DNA of 35,165 bases. Source: a virus. Below are positions 14,977 through 22,434 of the stretch, piece by piece. The position numbers were made by a program, and so were the translations under genes. The stretch spans positions 1-35,165 of IMG/VR virus record IMGVR_UViG_3300019867_000003. The stretch is one strand, 5' to 3'. Every line of letters starts with the position of its first letter. Within the stretch, counting starts at the first letter, position 1. The notes under the pieces were generated by a model. The model made no database searches and had not been told where the DNA came from. It worked only from the letters and a program-made list of their open reading frames with translations.

Positions 14977-15513
14977 ATGGAGCATTACGAATTTATCGAC
15001 AGTAAGCCCGGAAGCGGCGGACTTAAAGAGCGAGTACTCGGGGCGACGATTGAGCTATGGAACAAGCTTTCCGCCGAAGAGACCAACAACATAAGGGCTA
15101 AGCTTAACGAGCTAGTAGACGCGATAAACGCTACAGGCGTGCCGTTGTTCCCCCTCTTTGCTTTAAAGTTCAAAGGCGAGGGGAACCTAGCCCCTACGAC
15201 TTTAGAAGTCGGCGACATAGTGCACGGGTTTTACGCTTCGGGTATTATTTGGGATAACGCTACTTATAACGGCGGAGACCCGTTAGACAAAGCAAATTAT
15301 ACGCGAATAGTTGACAGCTTCGAGCCTGAGCTTTTCACCGCTTCGGGGGCTTCAAATCTTTTCACTCTGACTCAGCCGGGAATGAAAGTACAAAACCTAT
15401 TTCTAGATAGAGGTATGAGGTATATAGACACGGAATGGAGCCAGGTAGGCGACGAGATCGAAATCTTAGGCGCTACTTTAGCCGCAGGGCGCAAAATTTA
15501 TGTAACACCTTAA
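14977..15513 (+). CDS. Structural protein, 178 aa (probable tail/fibre attachment)
   Basis: An N-terminal helical region (about 15-52, ending in LNELVDAINATG) is followed by a strand-rich domain from about 57 to the end, with short Gly/Asp turns. It lies between a connector candidate and the tail fibre gene, so it may attach the fibre or complete the neck. The same TAAGCTATG start context is used as in the preceding gene. I do not recognise a family. Confidence 0.55.
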   Translation: MEHYEFIDSKPGSGGLKERVLGATIELWNKLSAEETNNIRAKLNELVDAINATGVPLFPLFALKFKGEGNLAPTTLEVGDIVHGFYASGIIWDNATYNGGDPLDKANYTRIVDSFEPELFTASGASNLFTLTQPGMKVQNLFLDRGMRYIDTEWSQVGDEIEILGATLAAGRKIYVTP

Positions 15514-15523
15514 AACAAAACAG

Positions 15524-18286
15524 ATGAAAAAATTACTTTTAATACTATTATCGTTTTTCGCCTTAACGTCCTACGGGCAGGCGGAGTACGAGAAGTTAGC
15601 TATAACAGCAAATACTGCGAGTGCAACAGCGGCAAAAGTTAACGTGCAAGAGACTAACGGAGAGGTTAACTTTGTAACGGGCAATAATATTCCTATCCCG
15701 TATATACCTCTAAACTACAGCGTGCTGACCCCGACAACGGGCGGGCACTATGCGGGAATTGATGCTAAACTCGGCGCGCTTTCGGGTACAACGGCGGGGA
15801 TTTCTACGCGAGTATGGCTCACCGCCGATCAGACAACTATAACGGCGGGTACTTTTGATTTAACAAACCCTTTAAGCAAAGGGACGGCAGCGAGCCACCA
15901 GCAGACAGTAGCTAATGACGACAATCAAAAAAAGTATTTCACTACCGACTTAATAGGCCTGCCCTTTGCAACGGCCACTATGTTTCCCGCGGGGACTTAT
16001 GCGGGTAATTTAACGGCCTCCACCACTCCAACAAATGCAAATCAAAAATTTACAGTGGAGCTCTACAAATGTAATAATGCAGGAACTCCGATTGCTTCGG
16101 GAGTTAGTGGCGCGCCTATAGGGTCTTTAGGCGTTACAGTTATTATGATTTTAGATAGTGGAGAGGTTACTTTAGCAAATGCTAGTGTTACAAACGTGTC
16201 TGTAGCAGCAGTTTTAGGAGCAGGTGGTTTTTCTATTGCAGTAGGTGAGCGTATTCGTTATCATGTATCAGCGGAGAAAGTCGGAACAGCTGGCGGTGTA
16301 ATAAACGAAAGCGTGTATTATGGAAGTTCGTATAATTCATTTATTGACGTTCCTGTCATTTATAACTCTTCTAGTATCAAAGATGTTAGTACGGTTACCA
16401 ATGGTTCGGGGACTGTTACCGATGCGTTAAACAATTTATACGCTTCAATTCCTGTAAACTATTCTAAGATCGTTTATGTAAATAATATCGATCCAAATAG
16501 TGCAACAATATTCGATTTAAACAACCCGCCTGTTACGAATGATAATTTATTGAAATCTGATGTAGCTAACTTATATGTAGGAACAGACGCTTCGGGATGG
16601 GTGTACAATAGCACATCGCTAACCTATGTGTCAAAGAGCGTGACAGGAGTGCTATCTAATAATGCAATACCTAAATCTAGTGCGGTTGGATTAATAAATA
16701 GTTCAATATCTGATACAGGAACAGGAGCTGGAGGTATTGTAAATATAAATAATTTTGTAACAAGTTCGTTCTCTAGAGTTTTAGTTAGTGGTCCTACAAG
16801 TATTGGTAAAATTTTAAATTTGACCGGAACTAATGCCACAAGCCAATTACTTGACAGAAGTGTGTATAATTATAACGAGGATACATTTATATCTCCTAAT
16901 ATTATAGCTAACGAGGTTAGATTAGTTCTTAATAAAACAACTAATACGCCCGGAACTATGATCAGTTCTCTTGTTAGATTTCAACAAAATAATTCAGCAA
17001 CTATAGGGAGCATTATACCTGTACAGAGCGATTTATCAGGAACAGGGACAGGAACTTTGACTAATGCAGTGCTTTTTAAAGGTACGACAGTTGCTTCAAA
17101 TACATTCCCGATTACAAATTTTACAGGTTTAGAGTTGTTGAATAATCCTCAAAACAACGTACCAAATGCATGGGGTGTAAGAGTTGGTAATCTATTTGGC
17201 ACAACAATTTCGAGAGCTTTTGACTCGGCGGTATCATCTGGAATAGGAAAATATAATATTTATTCAGGGGGAACAGCAGCTAATTATTTTGCAGGCAATG
17301 TCCTTATAGGAACAACGACGCCTAATGGAAATGCCTTTAGATTAACAGGTACTGCGGAATTAATAACATCGCCTACCACAAGCGCGGGGACGTTTGATAT
17401 ACTGTCAAGAAATACAAGTACCGGGGTTGTTGAAAAAGTATTGAATTCTGATTTTGCTCATCTGTCTGGAACAGAAACATTTACAGGGACAAAATCTTTT
17501 AGAGCAAATAGTCCCCTAGGTACGATTTTTGATGTAGACAATACAGTTGGAAATAAGGGAATAAATATGCAACAAAGAGCAGGAGGTAATACTACTGGTA
17601 TTTACAACATAAATTACAGTACAGGGTACTCTATGGATTTGTGGAAAGATGTTGGTGGCGGAGCTTCCGGAGATAATGTAAAAATTAGAAGCAATGTTAC
17701 AGGGGCTTCTAATCTAATTTTAGATTATAATTCGGTTACAGGAGGTAATACAAATTTAGATATAAGAAACAACGGAGCTACTACAGCTACTATATCAAAT
17801 TTAGGCAATATAGTTGCGAACTCATATAGCGGAGGCGCTACTCTTACAGGAACGCCCACAGCTCCAACGGCAACAATAGGTACAAATACAACTCAGATTG
17901 CTACAACTGCATTTGTGCAAGCAAATTCAACCAGCGGAAGTTATACGCCTACGTTGACCGCTATCGCAAATTGCTCTTCTCTAGTGTTGGAGACAGCCAA
18001 TTATATTAAAGTAGGGAATATAGTAAGTGTAAAGATATTTATTACGGGGGCTGTAACTTCGGCAAGTACCCTTACAGAAATAAGCTTGCCACTACCTGTA
18101 AATAAATCGGTTGCGGCAAATAAAAAAGTAGGCACTTTTAATATTTACAGCAATTCTAGTGTAGGAGGATCTGTAGGGTATGTTATAACAAACCAAACAA
18201 CTGCCACATTAAGCGGGTTTAATGGCGCCTCAGCCGGTAGTAATTTCTATTTTATAGCAGATTTTCAATACGATATAACACAATAA
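15524..18286 (+). CDS. Tail fibre / receptor-binding protein with N-terminal signal peptide, 920 aa
   Basis: The N-terminus (KKLLLILLSFFALTSYGQ) is a typical Sec signal peptide with probable cleavage near residue 19-21. The rest is a long Ser/Thr/Asn/Gly-rich, beta-structured fibre. Near residues 774-800 the segment LTGTPTAPTATIGTNTTQ followed by IATTAFV is the hallmark of the tail-fibre repeat (Phage_fiber_2 type). A final domain of about 115 residues could bind the receptor. Codon and base composition change inside the gene: from about 16,030 onward it is clearly richer in A+T than upstream, suggesting a swapped fibre tip. A signal peptide on a virion protein is odd and is discussed as a finding. 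Confidence 0.8.
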   Translation: MKKLLLILLSFFALTSYGQAEYEKLAITANTASATAAKVNVQETNGEVNFVTGNNIPIPYIPLNYSVLTPTTGGHYAGIDAKLGALSGTTAGISTRVWLTADQTTITAGTFDLTNPLSKGTAASHQQTVANDDNQKKYFTTDLIGLPFATATMFPAGTYAGNLTASTTPTNANQKFTVELYKCNNAGTPIASGVSGAPIGSLGVTVIMILDSGEVTLANASVTNVSVAAVLGAGGFSIAVGERIRYHVSAEKVGTAGGVINESVYYGSSYNSFIDVPVIYNSSSIKDVSTVTNGSGTVTDALNNLYASIPVNYSKIVYVNNIDPNSATIFDLNNPPVTNDNLLKSDVANLYVGTDASGWVYNSTSLTYVSKSVTGVLSNNAIPKSSAVGLINSSISDTGTGAGGIVNINNFVTSSFSRVLVSGPTSIGKILNLTGTNATSQLLDRSVYNYNEDTFISPNIIANEVRLVLNKTTNTPGTMISSLVRFQQNNSATIGSIIPVQSDLSGTGTGTLTNAVLFKGTTVASNTFPITNFTGLELLNNPQNNVPNAWGVRVGNLFGTTISRAFDSAVSSGIGKYNIYSGGTAANYFAGNVLIGTTTPNGNAFRLTGTAELITSPTTSAGTFDILSRNTSTGVVEKVLNSDFAHLSGTETFTGTKSFRANSPLGTIFDVDNTVGNKGINMQQRAGGNTTGIYNINYSTGYSMDLWKDVGGGASGDNVKIRSNVTGASNLILDYNSVTGGNTNLDIRNNGATTATISNLGNIVANSYSGGATLTGTPTAPTATIGTNTTQIATTAFVQANSTSGSYTPTLTAIANCSSLVLETANYIKVGNIVSVKIFITGAVTSASTLTEISLPLPVNKSVAANKKVGTFNIYSNSSVGGSVGYVITNQTTATLSGFNGASAGSNFYFIADFQYDITQ

Positions 18287-18300
18287 AAACTAAAATAAAA

Positions 18301-18615
18301 ATGAAAAAATTACTTTTTTTAATGATTTTCGTAAGCTCGATATCATTCGCTCAGATAAAAATTAACCCAGTTTCGGTTGGTTACCCATCAAAACAAGCAA
18401 CTGATTTGCTTGTAAGAGTCTTGCCTTTTGAAACAACGTCAAAAACTTGTCAATTGTACTGGGAGTTAGCGGCAGTAGACACAGAAACGAGAGAGCGACT
18501 TGCTGGGGGAAACATACAATTATCTGAGCCTGAGTTTGCACTTTGGGCGGCAGATAATACTTACCTTGAGTCTTTAGTGCTTGAAAAATTAAATTTAACT
18601 AGAAAAATAGAATAA
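18301..18615 (+). CDS. Small secreted protein, 104 aa
   Basis: The N-terminus (KKLLFLMIFVSSISFAQ) is a signal peptide with probable cleavage after Ala-Gln near residue 17-18. The mature part of about 86 residues is acidic, with one Cys pair-less Cys near 43 and a small beta/alpha pattern. The first 17 bases are identical to those of the fibre gene, pointing to duplication of the export signal. It sits between the fibre and the lysis genes. It may be a fibre-associated or periplasmic accessory protein; this is inference. Confidence 0.65.
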   Translation: MKKLLFLMIFVSSISFAQIKINPVSVGYPSKQATDLLVRVLPFETTSKTCQLYWELAAVDTETRERLAGGNIQLSEPEFALWAADNTYLESLVLEKLNLTRKIE

Positions 18616-18617
18616 TT

Positions 18618-18818
18618 ATGGTACAATTCAAAGAATACAACGTTAAATCTATTTTAGCCCTAATCATAATAGTATTAGGCGGGGCGGCTCTTATTTTTGT
18701 ACATTTAGAGCAAATAATTATAGGGTTCTTAATCGGCATAATCGGGCAACCTGTTAGCTATTTCTTTGGCGACAGTAAAAGCGCTAATGATAAAAACAAT
18801 TTAGATAAAAAACCTTAA
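18618..18818 (+). CDS. Small membrane protein, holin candidate, 66 aa
   Basis: Two hydrophobic helices are packed into 66 residues: about 10-27 (SILALIIIVLGGAALIFV) and about 31-50 (LEQIIIGFLIGIIGQPVSYF), with a charged C-terminal tail (KSANDKNNLDKKP). Two-helix topology, small size and position before the lysozyme gene fit a class II-type holin. The holin role is inference from context. Confidence 0.6.
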   Translation: MVQFKEYNVKSILALIIIVLGGAALIFVHLEQIIIGFLIGIIGQPVSYFFGDSKSANDKNNLDKKP

Positions 18819-18829
18819 AACCTAACGCC

Positions 18830-19027
18830 ATGACGGGCAAACATAAAAATATGGACAATAACCTACTAGATTTTAAAGTATCGCTCGCGGGCTTGGGCTA
18901 TTTTTTCGTTAATTTAATCAATAACGATTCATTCACTAGAGTATTCAGTTTTATTCTAATTTCGGCTTTCACCCTAAGGCGTTGGTATATTATGGAGAAA
19001 CGTAACAAAACCGATAAAGACTATTAG
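18830..19027 (+). CDS. Small membrane protein, second holin/antiholin candidate, 65 aa
   Basis: A hydrophobic segment is seen at about 20-33 (LAGLGYFFVNLI) and another at about 37-48 (FTRVFSFILISAFTL), followed by a basic tail (RRWYIMEKRNKTDKDY). ATG at 18830 is used here; ATG at 18851 would shorten the protein by seven residues, which would be typical of a holin/antiholin dual start. It precedes the lysozyme gene by two bases. Function is inferred from position. Confidence 0.55.
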   Translation: MTGKHKNMDNNLLDFKVSLAGLGYFFVNLINNDSFTRVFSFILISAFTLRRWYIMEKRNKTDKDY

Positions 19028-19029
19028 CT

Positions 19030-19464
19030 ATGAAACACAAAGCAGACAAAAGCACATACGACTTTATAAGATCCCCCGCGATAGAGGGGGAAAAGCTCAC
19101 CGCCTATAAATGCTCTGCTGGTATTTGGACGATAGGGCCAGGGGCGACGAGTATAAATAACGTGCCTGTTAAAAAGGGGGACACTATCACACAAGAGCAG
19201 TCCGAGCAGCTTTTTTATAAAGAGGCGCCCCGTTTTGAGGACGACGTAAACGCCAATAGCACCCGAGAGCTTACGCGTAGACAGTGGAACGTGTTATTTT
19301 CTATTGCATGGAACCACGGGACAGGGTGGTACACTAATAAACGTCTAATTGTGATACAATTCAATAGAGACCCTGAGGACTTCGAAGAGGTAGAGCGGAT
19401 CCTTAGGCTTATGGACAACAAAAACCGTCGAATGAACGAACTTAAATACTTAAAACAAAAATAG
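19030..19464 (+). CDS. GH24-family lysozyme (endolysin), 144 aa
   Basis: Cleaves the glycan strands of peptidoglycan for host lysis. Residues 19-40 match the T4-lysozyme active-site stretch: Glu19 is the catalytic acid (IEGEKLTAYKCSAGIWTIG) and Thr34 matches the conserved Thr. Cys28 replaces the usual Asp, a change known in many phage lysozymes. The GxGH segment that follows reads GPGAT, so the conserved His is absent. No signal peptide is visible, so export would need the holin. RRQWNVLFSIAWNHG (about 82-96) fits the family's second conserved helix. It uses the AGCTATG start context. Confidence 0.85.
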   Translation: MKHKADKSTYDFIRSPAIEGEKLTAYKCSAGIWTIGPGATSINNVPVKKGDTITQEQSEQLFYKEAPRFEDDVNANSTRELTRRQWNVLFSIAWNHGTGWYTNKRLIVIQFNRDPEDFEEVERILRLMDNKNRRMNELKYLKQK

Positions 19465-19465
19465 T

Positions 19466-19627
19466 ATGTCAAAAACTAAAATACCAATAGACGCGATAAT
19501 AAGCGCGGGAGGCTCTTTAATTTCAGATAAACCGCCTACGACATTTTTCGGCAGAGTCTTTAGGATTCTAAAAAAGCTCATTCAGATAAAAGACGGGGCA
19601 AGTATTAAAATAAACAAACGACTTTAG
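19466..19627 (+). CDS. Hypothetical protein, 53 aa
   Basis: An ATG one base behind the lysozyme stop opens a 53-codon frame whose TAG at 19625-19627 falls in the loop of the terminator hairpin. The protein has a short Gly/Ser-containing hydrophobic N-terminus (IDAIISAGGSLI), a proline turn and a basic C-terminal helix (FGRVFRILKKLIQIKDG). It is tightly spaced, so it is probably the last gene of the lysis operon. It resembles small uncharacterised proteins found at that place in Bacteroidota prophages, but I cannot assign a function. Confidence 0.6.
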   Translation: MSKTKIPIDAIISAGGSLISDKPPTTFFGRVFRILKKLIQIKDGASIKINKRL

Positions 19628-19640
19628 GGTCGTTTTTTTT
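19616..19640 (+). terminator. Intrinsic terminator ending the structural/lysis operon
   Basis: AAACGAC (19616-19622), six-base loop TTTAGG, GTCGTTT (19629-19635) and a run of eight T's (19633-19640). The stop codon of the 53-aa gene is in the loop. Confidence 0.88.
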
Positions 19641-19663
19641 ATGCTGTAAACAATAAATATACA

Positions 19664-19733
19664 ATGCTTGTAAAAACACGTTGACGCGTTAAACCTTTCA
19701 CTCGTTGGCGTAAGCCTAAATGTAAACAAGTAT
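19664..19733 (+). repeat. Three-arm foldable structure in region L
   Basis: Outer stem ATGCTTGT (19664-19671) with ACAAGTAT (19726-19733), eight pairs including one wobble. Inside are hairpin AACaCG-TTGA-CGcGTT (19675-19690) and hairpin GGC-GTAA-GCC (19707-19716). Region R holds the same layout with a different outer-stem sequence. Confidence 0.5.
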
Positions 19734-19949
19734 CTAATAATATAACCAAAATATTAAATAATTAAAATATATAATAGAAATACTACACTAACTTACATAA
19801 AACGCGTTTATACCCGTGAGGACTTTACGGCGCACATTGTTTATTGTTTACAATTTGGGAGTTAATAGGCTTAAAGCCTTAAAACTCAACGACTTAACGC
19901 GTAAACAATAACTTTTAGGTAAATTTTTTAAAATTTTATGCGTAAATAA

Positions 19950-19980
19950 TTTGCACAGTTCAAAAATAGTTGTAGATTTG
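19950..19980 (+). promoter_or_regulatory. Early promoter, TTTGCAC-N16-TAGATTTG
   Basis: TTGCAC at 19951-19956 and TAGATTTG at 19973-19980 are 16 bases apart. Expected transcription start is near 19987, 15 bases before the ATG at 20002. The 62 bases from 19920 match 30979-31040 without gaps at 49 positions by hand count. Confidence 0.8.
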
Positions 19981-20001
19981 TCAAAGTTAAAACAATCAGA
20001 T

Positions 20002-20415
20002 ATGCAGACTTTGAACTTAAAAAGAATAATGGAAACAGCCAACCTGAAAGCTCCTTACGTTGGCGCGCATTTATTCCCTGATAACAAGGAGCCAAGGCAA
20101 GCGGTTTACCGAGTAATGAAAGGCGAGGCATTTCTAGACTCTGAGCAGATTGCCAAACTATCAGAATTGCTAAACGTGCCTATAGGCCTGCTATTCGACG
20201 ACGCGTCTTGGTGCATGAGCGTTAAGGCCGAACGCCGAAACGTTATAAACTTTCGCACTTATGATTACTTTGCAGAGCTTAATACCGAGACAATGGAGAC
20301 GACCCTCTCACGTAACGACGTGTTAATGTTTGAAAAGATAATCACCCACGACCGAGGTATCACTTTGACCGACTACCTCGCACAATTAACGGATTTAATA
20401 ATCAAATATAAATAA
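20002..20415 (+). CDS. XRE-like helix-turn-helix regulator, 137 aa
   Basis: First gene of the early operon. ATG at 20002 was chosen because the promoter -7 box ends at 19980; a longer frame from TTG at 19951 would start inside the -33 element. The N-terminal 70 residues fit a Cro/C1-type HTH. LNLKRIMETANL is helix 1, then RQAVYRVMKGEAFLDSEQIA covers the recognition area and LSELLNVPIGLLFDD closes the fold. The C-terminal half (about 75-137) is a separate domain without a known match. It probably binds the repeated elements just upstream, but that is inference. It could be a repressor or an activator. Confidence 0.7.
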   Translation: MQTLNLKRIMETANLKAPYVGAHLFPDNKEPRQAVYRVMKGEAFLDSEQIAKLSELLNVPIGLLFDDASWCMSVKAERRNVINFRTYDYFAELNTETMETTLSRNDVLMFEKIITHDRGITLTDYLAQLTDLIIKYK

Positions 20416-20434
20416 CTTTTAAAATTAGAGAAAA

Positions 20435-20857
20435 ATGAGTACAATTAAATTAGAGATTGAAGTAAGCGCTGAAAACGCAGGGCACGTAATGAAGTTTATC
20501 GGCGATATCGCTTACGGCGGATCGACAGACGTTAAAAATGTAAAAGTCGTAGACGCCGAAGAGGTGAAAGCCCCAGCGCCTGTAAAGACCCCAACGCCTA
20601 GACCATCAAGAGCTAACCCAAAACCAGAGCCTGTAATAGAAGAGGAGGAAGACCCTGAATTCGAAGAGGAGGAAGACCCTGAATTCGAAGAGGAGGAAAT
20701 AACAGCGGACGACCTTAGAGCGCTACAAGCAACAAAGATCGACAAGCACCGTCCCGCTATCGCTGCACACTACCAAAAGTTAGGGGCGAAAGGAATTTCT
20801 AGCCTAGCGCCTGAGAACTTCCAAAAGATGTTCGATTTCCTTTCAAAATTGAAGTAA
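20435..20857 (+). CDS. Acidic early protein with repeat linker, 140 aa
   Basis: Three parts are visible. Residues 1-45 are beta-rich (STIKLEIEVSAENAGHVMK). A Pro-rich linker with two perfect acidic repeats (EDPEFEEEE) follows at about 47-88. The C-terminal helical domain (about 90-140) contains ITADDLRALQATK and LGAKGISSLAPENFQKMFDF; similar C-terminal domains occur in uncharacterised early phage proteins next to DUF2800 and single-strand binding genes. It may tether replication proteins. No function is assigned. Confidence 0.65.
   Translation: MSTIKLEIEVSAENAGHVMKFIGDIAYGGSTDVKNVKVVDAEEVKAPAPVKTPTPRPSRANPKPEPVIEEEEDPEFEEEEDPEFEEEEITADDLRALQATKIDKHRPAIAAHYQKLGAKGISSLAPENFQKMFDFLSKLK
20639..20686 (+). 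repeat. 24-base tandem repeat in the acidic protein gene
   Basis: Two perfect copies of a 24-base unit (20639-20662, 20663-20686) plus a partial third encode the acidic repeat. Each full copy carries an EcoRI site (GAATTC). Confidence 0.9.
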
Positions 20858-20879
20858 TTTGCACCCTTTAGCCAAAACA

Positions 20880-22082
20880 ATGGTAAGCCACGAGGAGAGA
20901 GCGCACGCCCTCCTTTCGGCTTCGGGTTCCGAAAGGTGGATAAACTGCCCCGCTTCGCCTAGACTAGAAGAGAGCGCACCCGAAGAGTCTAGCGTTTACG
21001 CCCGAGAGGGTACACTCGCCCACGAGCTCGCCGAGATAATGCTTAAAGTCGATCTTAAAAAAATGACTATGGCAAAGTATCGCGAAGAGCTGGAAGTCCT
21101 AAAAAAGCATGAGCTTTATAGCGACGACCTACTCGACCCGATTATGGATTACGTGAACTATGTTAAGCAGCAATACGCCGAAGCGAAGCGAATAGACCCC
21201 GCCGCTCTTATCCTTATCGAGAATAAATTCGATTTACGTAACTACGTCGAAATGGGTTTCGGGACAAGTGACTGCACAATCGCTTATGATGGTCATATCG
21301 AGGTTATAGATTTGAAATTCGGAGCGGGTAAAGAAGTAAAGGCCACGAACAACACTCAACTTATGTATTATGGCTTAGGAGCTTTAGAGTCTCTCGGCGC
21401 TATGGCTAAGCGCCTACATAACGTAAAGCTTACAATCGTACAGCCTAGAATGTCAAACATTGATACATGGGAGACAACGCTTGTTGACATACGTAAGTGG
21501 GGCGAAGAGGTTTTAAAGCCTAAAGCTGTAGAAGCCTATAGAGGTGACGGCCCACAAGTTCCAGGCGATTGGTGTCAATTCTGCAAAGTCCGCCCACGCT
21601 GTAAGGCGTTGCACGATTTAGCTATGGAGAACGTAAGGCGAGACTTCGAAGAGCAAGACGATCCGAGACTCATAAACGACGACGAGCTTTTGACACTTTA
21701 CCAAAACGCGGACTTTATCACTAAGTTTTTAAACGATGTGAAATCGACCGTTTTAAAAGAAGCCTTAGCGGGTAAAAAGTGGGAGGGCTACAAGCTTGTA
21801 GAGGGTAAGTCTATCCGACAGATCACCGACGAGGCGCAGGCGCTTCTTATCTTAAAGGGTGAACTTTACACAACGGACGAGATTGCCAACGTTAAAATAA
21901 AAGGTTTGGGTGATTTAGAGAAGCTCCTTAAAAAAGCAGGGTTTAATTCACTTTTAGGGCATTTGGTTGTTAAGCCTGCAGGCGCTCCGACGCTTGTAGA
22001 CGAGAACGACAAAAGAGAACTTTACGGCGTTTCGCGCATAGCGCAGGACTTCGCCAAAATAGAAGACGACGACTTAAATTAA
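20880..22082 (+). CDS. DUF2800 protein, Cas4/RecB-like nuclease with Cys cluster, 400 aa
   Basis: A PD-(D/E)XK nuclease typical of phage replication modules. ATG at 20880 gives an N-terminus SHEERAHALLSASGSERW, which is the family hallmark; TTG at 20859 would add seven residues. Numbered from ATG, Cys23 (WINCPAS) and Cys232/235/241 (DWCQFCKVRPRC) form a Cas4-like iron-sulfur cluster. Catalytic residues are probably Asp131 (GTSDCTIA), Asp144 and Lys146 (VIDLKFGAG). It precedes a small gene and the DUF2815 single-strand binding protein. A role in recombination-linked replication or end processing is inferred from family and context. Confidence 0.85.
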   Translation: MVSHEERAHALLSASGSERWINCPASPRLEESAPEESSVYAREGTLAHELAEIMLKVDLKKMTMAKYREELEVLKKHELYSDDLLDPIMDYVNYVKQQYAEAKRIDPAALILIENKFDLRNYVEMGFGTSDCTIAYDGHIEVIDLKFGAGKEVKATNNTQLMYYGLGALESLGAMAKRLHNVKLTIVQPRMSNIDTWETTLVDIRKWGEEVLKPKAVEAYRGDGPQVPGDWCQFCKVRPRCKALHDLAMENVRRDFEEQDDPRLINDDELLTLYQNADFITKFLNDVKSTVLKEALAGKKWEGYKLVEGKSIRQITDEAQALLILKGELYTTDEIANVKIKGLGDLEKLLKKAGFNSLLGHLVVKPAGAPTLVDENDKRELYGVSRIAQDFAKIEDDDLN

Positions 22083-22086
22083 AAAT

Positions 22087-22434
22087 ATGGCAGATTATAA
22101 ACCGTTAAAAATAAAAGCCAAAGATGTAATACAATTTACAGCGAGGCAGAACAGAAATTCATACCGCGTCAAACTTTTAAACCTTGCGGACTTTGCGCAG
22201 GCAGTTTGGCACGTGAGAGATAAAACGTACCTAGAGTTAAAGCTCTACGGTTTTGATTCAAAAAACGAACCCGTGCAATTCGTTGCGCCGTTCGCCTTTG
22301 AGTCAGAGGAGAAAAGGAACGAAGTCTTTGAGGACGACGTTAAGTTAATCGATTTCGCAAATGCGGTATTTAGTACCCAAATGGCAACAATCAACCCCGA
22401 GTTAAACACAGATAAATTTAAAAAATTAGAGTAA
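22087..22434 (+). CDS. Hypothetical early protein, 115 aa
   Basis: A soluble protein with no recognised domain. It is beta-rich at the centre (TYLELKLYGFDSKNEP) and ends in a charged tail (NTDKFKKLE). It is embedded between two conserved replication genes, starting five bases after DUF2800 and overlapping the next start by one base (TAATG). It is therefore probably co-translated with them and may assist the nuclease or the single-strand binding protein. Function is inferred only from place. Confidence 0.65.
   Translation: MADYKPLKIKAKDVIQFTARQNRNSYRVKLLNLADFAQAVWHVRDKTYLELKLYGFDSKNEPVQFVAPFAFESEEKRNEVFEDDVKLIDFANAVFSTQMATINPELNTDKFKKLE

Larger units (their letters stand above)
19628..20001. 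promoter_or_regulatory. Control region L (374 bases, paralogous to region R)
   Basis: A gene-free, AT-rich stretch between the lysis operon and the early operon. It contains TAAACAAT at 19647 and 19902, TAAACAAG at 19723, ATTGTTTA twice in tandem at 19836-19850, ACGCGT at 19684, 19802 and 19897, and TTGGCGTAAGCCT at 19705-19717. GTTTATTGTTTAC lies at 19839-19851, the palindrome AGGCTTAAAGCCT at 19867-19879 and GCGTAAACAATA at 19899-19910, followed by the promoter. The order and several spacings match region R. It may be an operator cluster, a replication origin or both. Confidence 0.75.

Noticed and set aside
19951-20001. Upstream TTG start for the XRE-like gene
   Set aside because: The TTG is part of the -33 promoter element; ATG at 20002 lies behind the promoter.
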